Below, one piece after another: positions 10,507-19,830 of a DNA stretch of 48,022 nt (its first letter is position 1; every line of letters begins with the position of its first letter). Origin of the DNA: Nostoc sp. TH1S01 (lineage in GTDB: Bacteria; Cyanobacteriota; Cyanobacteriia; Cyanobacteriales; Nostocaceae); assembly GCA_018993265.1 (NCBI GenBank), contig JAGKSW010000151.1, forward strand, positions 1 to 48,022, read 5' to 3'. The notes beneath the pieces are model-generated. The model did not search any database. It saw nothing but the letters and a program-made list of their open reading frames with translations, and had not been told where the DNA came from. The position numbers and the translations under genes are program-made.

Positions 10507-11526
10507 TCAATACAAAGTCAGAAATGAAACTTCAATCGCACCATAGAATTGATCGAGGTTGGGTTTACCATTTTCATTAACAACTTTTCCAACTCCAGCT
10601 ACTAGGCGAGTGGTGCGAAATTGATGGTAATTGATCAGTTGTTGGAAAAGGGGAATGTAATGAACTTCATTACTATGAGAAAGGTTTTTATCTAATTGAT
10701 GTAAGCTGTGCCAAGGGCATATCATCACTGCATGATGAGTGTTGTGATAACCAAAATTCAGTAACAGCAGATTTAACCAAAAGTGACGACGGGAGAGTAA
10801 ATTTGAAAAGGTATTTGCTTGTTCATAAGTGCGATCGCGTTTTGGCAAAGGTGTGCCTGGGGGAAAAGCTTCGTAAGTATGTTGAAAGGCATCCATCCAG
10901 CGTAGGACTGTGATCATCCCAATATAAGAAAAGCAGTAAAGTAATAATGCTTTGAACGCAAATAACCCCAGTAGAACAAAGAGTGTACCCCTAATGGCAA
11001 GAATGCTGATCATCCGCGATCGCTCTTGACGAAGCTCCACATTCCACCACGGAGCGGTAATATATCGCCAACGTGTCCAGAAGGCGAGAACAGGAAAGTA
11101 AAGCCACTCTAAGACCAAAATACCTAGACGTACCAGACGAGGTAATTTTTGGAGAGCAGCAAGAATATCAAAAGTAAAAACATCTACTCGGTCAAGATGA
11201 TGGGCAATATGTTGGAGGGTGAGAGCTTGAAAACCGTAATAACATCCTCCGTTAAGCCACAACATTGCTGTCCCAAAAATGACATTCCAACGACGCTGTT
11301 TAAAAATAGTGTTATGCATAAACTCATGAGCTAGGTATGCAGAAAAAATCAAGCTGTGAGTTAGCAGCACAACGCCCAAAGTATTTAACCAAACTGTAGA
11401 TGGGATGAAAAGCCTAATGCCTGCTATGTAGCCCAAGAAAGTATAAACAATAGCAATGGCATTCCAAAGAGGTTTCTGTTGATCAAGATGAGTGTTCAGG
11501 TCAACAGATTTCACAGTAGTGACCAT
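10507..11526 (-). CDS. Fatty-acid desaturase-family membrane di-iron enzyme
   Basis: A 339-residue membrane protein with the three His boxes of the desaturase/hydroxylase superfamily: HEFMH (67-71), HIAHH (106-110) and HNTHH (about 262-266). Two pairs of hydrophobic helices separate them, and further His residues follow (PWHSLHQL). These His boxes bind a di-iron centre on the cytoplasmic face. The sequence does not look like the housekeeping DesA/B/C set. It could act on a fatty acyl chain, a sphingoid-like or polyketide alcohol, or a carotenoid. It starts 31 bases after the helical di-iron-like gene, so the pair is likely co-transcribed. Its position just downstream of hglB makes an effect on a lipid product conceivable, but a terminator and 447 bases separate the two units. 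Confidence 0.72.
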   Translation of the reverse strand: MVTTVKSVDLNTHLDQQKPLWNAIAIVYTFLGYIAGIRLFIPSTVWLNTLGVVLLTHSLIFSAYLAHEFMHNTIFKQRRWNVIFGTAMLWLNGGCYYGFQALTLQHIAHHLDRVDVFTFDILAALQKLPRLVRLGILVLEWLYFPVLAFWTRWRYITAPWWNVELRQERSRMISILAIRGTLFVLLGLFAFKALLLYCFSYIGMITVLRWMDAFQHTYEAFPPGTPLPKRDRTYEQANTFSNLLSRRHFWLNLLLLNFGYHNTHHAVMICPWHSLHQLDKNLSHSNEVHYIPLFQQLINYHQFRTTRLVAGVGKVVNENGKPNLDQFYGAIEVSFLTLY

Positions 11527-11557
11527 ACAAATTAAAAGGATAATTAAAAATTTGCCT

Positions 11558-12439
11558 TTAAGCTGACACCAAGTTCACTGGCTCAAAAGTCTGAATCAGT
11601 TCCAAACATTCACGATAAATTTCTCTAAACAAACACTGCTGTAAGCTCACAAAAGCTTGAAAACCCTCAAGCACCCACTCCATAATTTTTTGATGTTCTA
11701 ATTCAGGTCGGTAGGGAAATAACATATTTAGAGCTTCCAAAGCACACTCAAAATGCTGTATCTCGGCACCAGAACCTTCATGTTTGCCATGAATTAAGAC
11801 GTAACACCAAGGATCATATCGATGACCATCAATGGTGACAGGAGAAGCTTCTTGTCTGAGGTACTGATCAAATCCGATTTCCCGGTTTTCATAACGAATA
11901 ATCTTGTCTAGCAGCCTATATTCGAGATCGCCCAAGATTTCAGAAGCCGAATGAAATCCTATTGCTCGAATCAAAGAAGCTATATCACCAGGAGTTCCTT
12001 GATAACCAGAAATTACAGCATCGATAATTTCATTTAGCCAAGGAGGAATTAGAGAAAATTGATTACGTTGTTCGGGAAGCAGTCCTGCATAATTACCTAC
12101 TGTTTTCAATGTAGCTTGAGCTAAAGAACGGTGTGATGCTCCGTAAGCTCCTTCATCGGCTGCTGCTACCATAACTTTGGCAGCAATTTGCATACCCCGG
12201 TCTGCTTCTTCAACCACAGATATATGAGGATCGTTGAACAAATAACGTGATATAGCGATTGAACTAACAAGCCGAGGAATCATTGAAGATACATAGCCGT
12301 TAAAATAGGTATAACGTTGGAAAAAGAGATATAACGAAGTAGGGTTACGTACAGCTAGACGGATTGATGCAGCTACTGTCTGGTCTAATTCTTCAAAGTC
12401 AAATACTTGTTCAAAAAAGTTTTCAGAAAAATATTTCAT
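11558..12439 (-). CDS. Helical protein with possible heme-oxygenase-like di-iron ligands (DUF3865/CADD-like?)
   Basis: A 293-residue, mostly helical, soluble protein with no signal peptide. I do not recognise it with certainty. Putative metal ligands follow the pattern of heme-oxygenase-like di-iron oxidases: E96...H103 (ADEGAYGASH), E167/D171/E173 (SASEILGDLEY), and H217/H220/E221...H229 (HGKHEGSGAEIQH). The CADD-like/DUF3865 proteins of Nostoc, which share this fold, are my best comparison. It is followed after 31 bases by a fatty-acid desaturase-like gene. Two iron-dependent oxidases side by side suggest a shared lipid- or hydrocarbon-modifying step, but this is inference. The gene begins a new unit 447 bases after the end of hglB. 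Confidence 0.5.
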   Translation of the reverse strand: MKYFSENFFEQVFDFEELDQTVAASIRLAVRNPTSLYLFFQRYTYFNGYVSSMIPRLVSSIAISRYLFNDPHISVVEEADRGMQIAAKVMVAAADEGAYGASHRSLAQATLKTVGNYAGLLPEQRNQFSLIPPWLNEIIDAVISGYQGTPGDIASLIRAIGFHSASEILGDLEYRLLDKIIRYENREIGFDQYLRQEASPVTIDGHRYDPWCYVLIHGKHEGSGAEIQHFECALEALNMLFPYRPELEHQKIMEWVLEGFQAFVSLQQCLFREIYRECLELIQTFEPVNLVSA

Positions 12440-12886
12440 AAGTTACATTAGTTCAAAAACACAATTAAAAATTGCGCCAATTTTGATGGTTTAACTAATG
12501 TATTTTTTGCTGTGGGAATTTACATCAGTAATATGACTATTTTAAATCAACGTGTCGAAATTAAGTATTTATTACTATATAAAAAGGCTGTTTCAAATAA
12601 TTTTACATAAAGTTAATAGTAAAATAAAAAGTCTGTAATGTATATCCAGTCAGGCTTGTAATGACATGAAATTATATTTGTTACTCACAATAACGCCAAA
12701 AATTTATTGATATTTTTAATCAGGCAGTTAATCTATTAATATAAATTCAACAGAATATGAAATTTTCATAATTTATAGTTAAAGTTTAGACTATTATCAA
12801 TATAAAGTTTTTCGGTTTATGTCTAATGCTAAAAACCCAGTTCCGATAAGAAACTGGGTTTTACTCATCTGATCAATTGTAAATTA
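12440..12886. other. AT-rich intergenic region between hglB and the helical protein gene
   Basis: It holds the hglB terminator (listed separately) and very AT-rich sequence with several TATAAT-like stretches that could serve as the promoter of the helical-protein/desaturase unit. No gene is seen. In Anabaena sp. PCC 7120 the hetN and hetI genes follow hglB; neither is present here or elsewhere in the window. Confidence 0.55.
12832..12862 (-). terminator. Rho-independent terminator after hglB
   Basis: A perfect 11-bp stem, AAAACCCAGTT / AACTGGGTTTT, with a 9-base loop. It lies 25 bases past the hglB stop codon. Read on the minus strand it ends in a T-run, as expected for a terminator of the hgl operon. 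Confidence 0.85.
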
Positions 12887-14401
12887 TTACAAAACAACAC
12901 TCAAGAAACCGCTTTCGATTAAATAAGCTGTGTAGGTCATAAACAACTTCGAGTCAATTGGCGGACAGGAAATAGAACTACCTGCTAACGCCTTGACGGT
13001 TGCTTGACAGCTAATTGTTGGTCTTCTAGCTTGCAGATACAAATCGGGAATTGTAAGTTGTTCTTCTGACCAGCGTTCTAGTAAGAATGGGCGCAGAGTA
13101 TATAAAGGATTATCTGGTGAAGAGGCATTTTTAATTAACTCTGCTTGCCATTCATCGTAGGGGAGAATTTGAACGGGATAACCAAAAGAACTAACCCAAT
13201 CAACTAATACTTTTAAAGAAACTGGGTTGGGATGTTGTAAGTGGAAAGCTTTACCTATTGATTCTGGCTGCATTGATAGATAGACAATAGCTTTACTTAC
13301 ATAGTCTACAGGAGACATATCCAACATATACTCTACGTCGGGGAAGTAACCCATTTGTAGACAACCCTTGATCATTAAGTTGATAAAGTCGTGGGTGTTA
13401 CCGATACCTGTGTTGCTGTCTCCGGCGATTAATGGTGGTCTGTGGATTGTAACAGGTAAACCGCGATCGCTTGCTATCTTGACCAACTTCTCAGCCACCC
13501 ATTTGGTTTGAGAGTAACCGAGGAAAATACCTTCCCAGTGGCTAAAATCATCATCTTCTTTCACCACCTTACCCGCGTAATAAGGTGATTCAAATACAGC
13601 CACGCTGGAAACGTAATGTACAGGCTTGACCTTGATTTGACAAGCCAAGCGCAATATTTCTTGAGTACCTAAAACGTTAGCGGCTTTCAGTGCGGAGTAG
13701 GGATAAACGTAGTTCAACAAAGCAGCACTGTGATAGATGGTGTCAATGTTGGTTGCTAAAGCTTGGAAAAGTTCTGCACCAAGGCCTAACATTGGTTGAG
13801 ACAAATCACCAATGACGGGAATAATGCGAGGATCTAACTCATCCTGACCAATTCCATACTGTTCTAAGTTCTTTTGCAGCTTGTTTTTACCGTCTTGGAG
13901 GCTGCTGGCGCGTACCAAGCAATACAATTCTGCATCGGTTTGTTCTAGCAGTTCCCGGATGATGAAAGCGCCTAAAAAGCCAGTGGAACCTGTCAAGAAG
14001 ATTTTCTTGGGTTTGTCTACAGGTGTGTAAACAGCACCACCAGGATGAATAGTTGGGTCGAGGACTGCTTCAGCTTGTAAATCGAGAGTGGGAATGTCAG
14101 CGATCGCATTCCCACTCGTTTGCTTTACAATTCCTGTATCTTGCACATCAGATTGTTCTGCTAATTCCTCAGCTAAACGCTCCGACAAAGATGCAATATT
14201 AGGATAATGCCACAACAATAAAGGAGATGGTTGAAACCCCAGCAATTCCTCTAATTTACTTACTAGAGTCATCGCTTGTGCTGAGTCTAAACCGTAGTTT
14301 TCTAAGTTTTCGTGGATATCAATTTCGTCAGTTTCTACACCTACTAACTCAGCGAGGTTAGATACCATCCACGCTTGAATATCTGCTGCACTATAAGACA
14401 T
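12887..14401 (-). CDS. hglB: HglB: acyl carrier protein fused to thioester reductase
   Basis: About 504 residues. The N-terminal ACP (about 1-85) has the phosphopantetheine Ser in [10 protein letters not shown]. The C-terminal NAD(P)H-dependent thioester reductase domain begins with the Rossmann motif [12 protein letters not shown] and has the SDR Tyr/Lys pair in [11 protein letters not shown]. Such domains release a thioester-bound chain as an aldehyde or alcohol, which fits formation of the long-chain alcohol aglycone of heterocyst glycolipids. I chose the ATG at 14401, with GAGG a few bases upstream, rather than the in-frame TTG at 14416. The start is 15 bases after the hglA stop, so the two genes are tightly coupled. 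It is the last gene of the hgl operon. In Anabaena PCC 7120 the same gene (also called hetM) has this architecture. Confidence 0.93.
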   Translation of the reverse strand: MSYSAADIQAWMVSNLAELVGVETDEIDIHENLENYGLDSAQAMTLVSKLEELLGFQPSPLLLWHYPNIASLSERLAEELAEQSDVQDTGIVKQTSGNAIADIPTLDLQAEAVLDPTIHPGGAVYTPVDKPKKIFLTGSTGFLGAFIIRELLEQTDAELYCLVRASSLQDGKNKLQKNLEQYGIGQDELDPRIIPVIGDLSQPMLGLGAELFQALATNIDTIYHSAALLNYVYPYSALKAANVLGTQEILRLACQIKVKPVHYVSSVAVFESPYYAGKVVKEDDDFSHWEGIFLGYSQTKWVAEKLVKIASDRGLPVTIHRPPLIAGDSNTGIGNTHDFINLMIKGCLQMGYFPDVEYMLDMSPVDYVSKAIVYLSMQPESIGKAFHLQHPNPVSLKVLVDWVSSFGYPVQILPYDEWQAELIKNASSPDNPLYTLRPFLLERWSEEQLTIPDLYLQARRPTISCQATVKALAGSSISCPPIDSKLFMTYTAYLIESGFLSVVL

Positions 14402-14416
14402 TGTTACCTCTTCCAA

Positions 14417-16078
14417 TTATTGACAAACTTCGGGACGATACTGAGTGTAGTAATCGGGTATTTGCAAACCTTGAATTTTTAAATTTTGGATGCGATATAA
14501 AAATGCTGCACCCTGCATAATCTGGTCAGCAACATCCACAACTGAGCGATTTTGAGGTTCAGCTAAATAAGAACCGCGCACCCAGTCATTAAAACCACCC
14601 ATCGCCGGGCCGCACCAAATTTGATAATCAACTTCTCGACCTTTTTCACCAGCAGTTGACCAACGAGAAGATAAGCCTAAATACCAACGGAAAATCAAAG
14701 CCATCTTTAACTTAGGATTATTCACAGCCTTACCCAATTTTTCCGGGTTTTTCTGTGATAAATAAGCAGCCGTTCCTTCCCAAGCCTCAGCAATAGTTTT
14801 CCGAAAAACTTGTTTTTCTAACTTCTCTCTTTCTGCCGCCGGAATTTCTTCAATTGAGTTATAAGTGCGGTACAATTCATACAATTTTTGCGCTCGCATC
14901 GGGAACATTGTACCCCGTTTCAGCACTTGTACTTTCACACCCATTTCAAACATATCGCCAGCAGGAGCCATAGTCACATCAGCCATTTCCGCCTGCGCTA
15001 ATAGTTTTTTAGTATGTTCACAAGCACCAGATTCAACACAAGCTTGATTGATAGAACCAGTAACTACATAAGCAGCACCCATCATAAAAGCTGCTAAGGT
15101 TGATTCTGGGGTAGCAATTCCTCCGGCTGCGCCGACTCTAATTGGTTGAGAATAATGATATTTAGTTTGAATTTCGTCCTTTAAAGCGATGAGTGAAGGA
15201 AGCAAACAAATCAACGGGCGGTTATCAGTATGTCCGCCAGAATCAGCTTCTACAGTAATATCATCAGCCATTGGCACTTTCTCAGCCAATTTTGCTTGTA
15301 ATTCAGTAATTAATCCTTGTTCAACTAATTCTTTTACAAGTTTAGTTGGTGCTGGCTGCATAAATTTACTCGCAACTTCGCGGCGAGAAATTTTAGCGAT
15401 AACCTTATTTTTGATTTCAATTTGATTAGCAGCATTTAAACTTAACCCAGCCAGTCGATAATAAACAATGTTGGGTGTTAAATCTAAAAATGCTGAAGCT
15501 TCTACAACTTTCACCCCATATTTTAAATATAAATCCACAGCCCGGCGTTCAATCGCCATATCATTAGGGCTGTGAATTAAATTAAAAGCGTAGGGGCCAT
15601 TTGGTAAAGCTTGTTGAATTTGTTGAATTGCTGATTCTATTCTTTCTGGAGGTAAACCACCTGCACCAAAGGAACCTAAAATTTTCTCTTTTCCTAAAGC
15701 AATAACCAATTCTTCAGAAGCGATACCACCAGCCATTGCGCCAGTCATATAGGCATATTTCACGCCATAACAAGAGAGAAAACTAGGGTCGCCTAACTGT
15801 TGTAGAGAAATCGGTGCAAGGGAAGCGATTAATTCTAATTGGGAAGTTGTGTTATTATCAGCAGGATATAAATATCCTTCATTTGTAATGCCAATTTTAC
15901 CTGCAATTTTGACAAGATAGCAAGGTTTATCTAATAGCCGTAATTTATTTTTGATAGCTTGCTGTTCAAAGCATATTGTTTCTAAATTGCCTTTCCAAAC
16001 AAGATTGTGATTGTAGGTATAGGCGGGGAATCTTAAGCCATTATCTTGGGTGCTGAGTGGCATATCGAAGGTAGTCAC
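14417..16078 (-). CDS. hglA: HglA: PfaD-type enoyl reductase (FMN, nitronate monooxygenase fold)
   Basis: 553 residues, homologous to PfaD, the stand-alone trans-acting enoyl reductase of PUFA synthases. Visible segments include GSFGAGGLPPERIE, PYAFNLIHSPND, VVEASAFLDLTPNIVYYR, DSGGHTDNRP and the phosphate-binding VGAAGGIATPESTLAAF with GAAYVVTGSINQA. These form the TIM-barrel flavin site. It would reduce double bonds left by the dehydratase in the growing chain. The start is GTG at 16078, with GAGGG nine bases upstream; ATG at 16063 is a shorter alternative. It is followed closely by hglB. Upstream lies a 300-base spacer with an inverted STRR-type repeat, so the segment may have its own promoter or an mRNA structure. 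Confidence 0.93.
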   Translation of the reverse strand: MTTFDMPLSTQDNGLRFPAYTYNHNLVWKGNLETICFEQQAIKNKLRLLDKPCYLVKIAGKIGITNEGYLYPADNNTTSQLELIASLAPISLQQLGDPSFLSCYGVKYAYMTGAMAGGIASEELVIALGKEKILGSFGAGGLPPERIESAIQQIQQALPNGPYAFNLIHSPNDMAIERRAVDLYLKYGVKVVEASAFLDLTPNIVYYRLAGLSLNAANQIEIKNKVIAKISRREVASKFMQPAPTKLVKELVEQGLITELQAKLAEKVPMADDITVEADSGGHTDNRPLICLLPSLIALKDEIQTKYHYSQPIRVGAAGGIATPESTLAAFMMGAAYVVTGSINQACVESGACEHTKKLLAQAEMADVTMAPAGDMFEMGVKVQVLKRGTMFPMRAQKLYELYRTYNSIEEIPAAEREKLEKQVFRKTIAEAWEGTAAYLSQKNPEKLGKAVNNPKLKMALIFRWYLGLSSRWSTAGEKGREVDYQIWCGPAMGGFNDWVRGSYLAEPQNRSVVDVADQIMQGAAFLYRIQNLKIQGLQIPDYYTQYRPEVCQ

Positions 16079-16145
16079 AGTAGTTATCCCTCGGATTGTT
16101 AAGTGCGGATTTTATTGTTGTGGTTAGGTGAATTATTTTTTTTGA

Positions 16146-16260
16146 AACGAACCGCAAAGGGCGCAAAGTACACGAAGGTAAGAAAGTCAATTGTACAAAT
16201 GAGTGGTAATTAATCTTTCTTCTCTTTTCTTCGCGCCCTTCGTGTCCTTTGTGGTTCGTT
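16146..16260. repeat. Inverted pair of STRR-type repeats between hglA and hglC
   Basis: AACGAACCGCAAAGGGCGCA... (16146-16178) is mirrored by ...CCTTTGTGGTTCGTT (16229-16260), giving arms of about 32 bases with several mismatches and a loop of roughly 50 bases. The arms consist of degenerate CGCAAAG/GACACAAAG heptamers like those elsewhere in the window. On the mRNA it could fold into a long hairpin in the middle of the hgl operon. Confidence 0.75.
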
Positions 16261-16378
16261 AAAAAGGCTTTTTTTCATTACTCAAGTAGAATTGCTATAA
16301 TTTAACTTTCTTAAGAAAGGTCTAAGAATAAAGTGTTAAATCTTTATCCTTAAACCATGAGGTAACGTGCATTCAAGC

Positions 16379-19300
16379 TTAATCTTTGAGCAAATCTTCA
16401 GCGCAAACTAATTGCAATTGAATAATTTCACGCATCTGCTTGCTAAAATCTTGCCGCGCTTGTAAGAAAGCTGTATGTGCTTGAGTTATCCGAGCATTAT
16501 TAGCATTCAGCTTTTGACAGTGAGAGGTATTTAACTCCAGCATTCTGATTAGGGTATCTAAATCTTGATTGGTAGCAGATGCTTGTGTTGGTGTGGCGAT
16601 TAACTCAGAAGATTCTACTTTTTCTTCTGCTGTAAAACCGTGTTCAATGATATTTTTCATTGAAACTTCTGCATTCTGAGTCAGAATTTCACCGCCTAAG
16701 ATTTTTTGTGTATCTTGCAGCGATTTGATGATATCAATTTCATCAGGCAATTGTATATTTGAATGCAGATTTTCTGCTTGAATCCCTTTCGTTTTCCCTG
16801 GTAAATCTTGGAAAAGTTTGCGGTTTTCTTCAGTCAAAATACTGGCGGTGATTGATTCACCACCGACGGTAACAGTGCGTAAGGTGGCTTTATTTTGTTT
16901 AGGCGCAGGTGTGAGATTGTAGAGTGGAGATAAATCGACAGCTACGCGATGGCTGAGAAGTTTTGCTAGTGCTTTGATGATGGTAGTGTGGTCATCCATA
17001 CCCCGACGGTTGAGGGATACGGTGATGTGGTCTTTATCTTCGAGAATTTTATCAATCCAACGCGAACAAACACCACCCGCACCAGCTTCGATGAAGATTC
17101 TCGCGCCGTCGTCGTGGAGGCGGTTGACTAAGCGAGGAAAGTCTAATTGTTGGCAAAGTCCGGTGGCGATGCTACGAGCGATCGCACCACTCTCTAGTAC
17201 AATAGGTTGATATTCAGCCGCAGAATAGAAAGTAACACCTGCTAGATTCTGGGATGGCAGAGTATTTAATTTAACTAACTCTCCATACTCTGATCGCATC
17301 GTTTCACAGTGGATAACGTGATCAAACGGAGCCGTAAAAGAGTTACATCCCAAGGCAGCAATGACTCGCTTACAAGCGGCTGGCTCACCAGCAATTAACA
17401 CTTCTTCCGGTGTATTAATTTGTGTGAGATAAACTTGCGGCTCGTTCTTAATAGCTTCCTGCACCTGTTCAGGACTCGCCATCAAAACGAAGTTACCCCA
17501 AAAGCTTTTATCTAAATTATCTGTGTTTGGTAAACCCCAAAACTCGCGCACCGCATTTTTCGGGCCAGATAACCTATTTCCAAACAATGCCGAGGAGTTG
17601 AAAGAATTACTACCTTGGAAGAAATCATTCCAAACTCCTTGCGCTACCATCATGCTGGTTTCACCCAAGCTGTAACCGAATACATACTTCGGCTTGAGTT
17701 GAAAGTCATCACAAATAACTGTGGTGAGCAGTCTGGTGAAGAACATTTCTGCTTCAAACATTGCTAAAGAATCATCTAGCAATTGCTTTTCTAGAGTCTC
17801 TAGCTGTCTGAGGGATAACTTACTCAAACTTCTGGGAAATACTCGTAGTTCTACATCCGCTACCCGCTTGTTTAGACTCTTCACCATGTAGTCGTTGAAG
17901 ATTCTAGGAAACAGGCGGAAGAGATTTCGACCCATACCGACATAAGAGTTCACCGCCGCCGGATATACATAGGCAATTTCGCCATGCTTTCCTAGAGGCT
18001 TGGGAGTGAAATAACTACCTATAGGTGTTTGCCAGTCTGTGCCTTTCTCAAAGGCAGTTTTAATACCCTTACGTGCTGACTCAATTTCTTTGAGTAGTTC
18101 TTTTTTGTTCCGTCCGTTAATAGCGATGGCGTATTGCGCTTGAGGATTTGCTTTGTATGTTGCAAAGGCTTGACTCGCACACTCTGATAAAGAAGAACTA
18201 GCTTCAATGCTCTTTTGCAAACTATCTAGAGCCGTAAAAATACTCTCCCTGTCGTTAGTAGTTATCGGGAACAGATGATATGGCATTTGTTCCAAATATC
18301 GGCTAGGGCGTTCTTCTTGGGTGGGGTCTTCTGAGATAATCACATGAGCAAAAGTCCCATCACAACCCAGACCGTTAATTGCAGCTATCCGACGGTCAGA
18401 GTCTTTACCCAAGAACCAAGGACGAGATTCTGTAGCCACATAAAAAGGACTACCTTCCCATTGTTGTGGTGCTTTCACACCAGACCAGTTAGGAGTAGCA
18501 GGAATGTAGCGGTAGTAAAGACACAACGCTGTCTTGATTAAGCTGGCAATTCCCGAAGCTACTTGAGTGTGTCCGATATTGGCTTTGACGCTACCAATAG
18601 CACAGTGCAAACCATGACCTACTGATGGGTATGCTTGCAATAAGCCTGTGATTTCGGTTTCGTCCTCTTGAGCAATACCACTAGCACAAACCTCCACATA
18701 TTTCACCTGAGAAGGTTGTACACCTGCACTCTGAAAGGCTTCGTTAGCTGAGTTAACGAGAGATTGTCCGATACTGATAGCATCAATGGTGGCATAAATG
18801 CGATCGCCATTCTCTTGTGCCACATCGTAGCGTTTGAGAACAACTACACCAGCACCTTCACCCACCGTCCAACCGTTGGCTTTTTGGTCATAACTCAACG
18901 TATTGACACCAGTGTTTATCTTGGCTGTTTGATTGCGTAATAACACATTCTCTACACCACCAGCCAAATCAACAGCACCAACAATGGCTGCGTCTGCTTC
19001 GCCAGTCATTAGTAGCATTTGCGCTACTTCCAAAGCTTTGAAAGCCGAAGTTTCTACAGCCGTGAGGGTGAAAGCAGGCCCGGTGAAGTTCCACAGTGAA
19101 GAAATACGACTCGCCATGATGTTGGCGATGTAGCTTAAATACTCACCAATTTCTACTTGTTGGTGAACGCTATCTTTAACGATGGTTTCTAATTGAGTAA
19201 TCTTTTCCGGTGGTAAGGTAATTTCCGCCGCATTCAAACCATCTTTGACTTGCCAAGACAAATCCCATCTTTGCTGTAACTGGTGGACAGATAACTCTGT

Positions 19301-19675
19301 TTCAGCAGCAATAATTACTGCGACATTCCCACCTTCGGGTAGGTTTGCATCTTTGATGGCGCGTTCTGCAACCTTCAACAGTAGTAGTTGTTGGGGGTTG
19401 AGTTTTTCGACTTCGTTGGGAGGAATTTTATAGGCTAATGTATCAATTTCAAAGTCTTTGATATATGCTCCGACGGGGGGTTTACCCTCAGCTAAACCGT
19501 AGTCTTGGAGTAAGTCTTTTTCTGTGTCGATGCCATACCATCTTTTTTCAGGTAGAGGTATGAAATGTTGTTTACCGTCGTAAATACTGCGTTCAAAAGC
19601 GTCTAAGTTATGGCATTCGCCGAAGAAGGCATCCATGCCAATAATGGCAATTTTGTTTTTATTATCTTGGGTCAT
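16379..19675 (-). CDS. hglC: HglC: chain-length-factor-like (inactive KS) plus acyltransferase-like protein
   Basis: About 1098 residues. The N-terminal ketosynthase-like domain (about 8-460) lacks the catalytic Cys: the expected AC(S/T)S nucleophile motif reads VETSAF with Glu208. The first catalytic His region reads VEVCASG instead of VEAHGTG, whereas the second (GSVKANIGH) is retained. This is the pattern of a chain-length factor, as in PfaC. An acyltransferase-like domain follows, with the GYSLGE nucleophile elbow, then a C-terminal helical region. It would pair with HglD, an intact KS, as a KS-CLF heterodimer. I chose ATG at 19675 (MTQDNKNKIAIIG). The longer in-frame ORF to 19771 only translates STRR repeat sequence. 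The stop of the upstream gene hglD (19828) lies about 150 bases away. Confidence 0.9.
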   Translation of the reverse strand: MTQDNKNKIAIIGMDAFFGECHNLDAFERSIYDGKQHFIPLPEKRWYGIDTEKDLLQDYGLAEGKPPVGAYIKDFEIDTLAYKIPPNEVEKLNPQQLLLLKVAERAIKDANLPEGGNVAVIIAAETELSVHQLQQRWDLSWQVKDGLNAAEITLPPEKITQLETIVKDSVHQQVEIGEYLSYIANIMASRISSLWNFTGPAFTLTAVETSAFKALEVAQMLLMTGEADAAIVGAVDLAGGVENVLLRNQTAKINTGVNTLSYDQKANGWTVGEGAGVVVLKRYDVAQENGDRIYATIDAISIGQSLVNSANEAFQSAGVQPSQVKYVEVCASGIAQEDETEITGLLQAYPSVGHGLHCAIGSVKANIGHTQVASGIASLIKTALCLYYRYIPATPNWSGVKAPQQWEGSPFYVATESRPWFLGKDSDRRIAAINGLGCDGTFAHVIISEDPTQEERPSRYLEQMPYHLFPITTNDRESIFTALDSLQKSIEASSSLSECASQAFATYKANPQAQYAIAINGRNKKELLKEIESARKGIKTAFEKGTDWQTPIGSYFTPKPLGKHGEIAYVYPAAVNSYVGMGRNLFRLFPRIFNDYMVKSLNKRVADVELRVFPRSLSKLSLRQLETLEKQLLDDSLAMFEAEMFFTRLLTTVICDDFQLKPKYVFGYSLGETSMMVAQGVWNDFFQGSNSFNSSALFGNRLSGPKNAVREFWGLPNTDNLDKSFWGNFVLMASPEQVQEAIKNEPQVYLTQINTPEEVLIAGEPAACKRVIAALGCNSFTAPFDHVIHCETMRSEYGELVKLNTLPSQNLAGVTFYSAAEYQPIVLESGAIARSIATGLCQQLDFPRLVNRLHDDGARIFIEAGAGGVCSRWIDKILEDKDHITVSLNRRGMDDHTTIIKALAKLLSHRVAVDLSPLYNLTPAPKQNKATLRTVTVGGESITASILTEENRKLFQDLPGKTKGIQAENLHSNIQLPDEIDIIKSLQDTQKILGGEILTQNAEVSMKNIIEHGFTAEEKVESSELIATPTQASATNQDLDTLIRMLELNTSHCQKLNANNARITQAHTAFLQARQDFSKQMREIIQLQLVCAEDLLKD

Positions 19676-19682
19676 TACTGAG

Positions 19683-19830
19683 TACCTAAACAAATATTTT
19701 TTTGTCTCACGCAAAGGCGCAAAGACGCAAAGGAAAGAGGAAATAACGAACCACAGAGGCGCAGAGAACACAGAGTGAGAGAGACAATAAATAATTTTGT
19801 AAACTCCTCTAAAAATCTCTAAAACTCTTA
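19683..19830. repeat. STRR-type heptamer repeats between hglD and hglC
   Basis: Successive CGCAAAG-, CGCAGAG- and CACAGAG-like units occur between about 19690 and 19775, with an inverse unit (CCTTTGCGTCC) at the hglD end. They create a spurious 32-codon N-terminal extension for hglC and encode the last residues of HglD. Confidence 0.75.

Noticed and set aside
19676-19771. 32-codon N-terminal extension of HglC that looks like a signal peptide
   Set aside because: It is a translation of STRR repeat sequence; the KS domain begins at MTQDNKNKIAIIG and the hydrophobic look is fortuitous.
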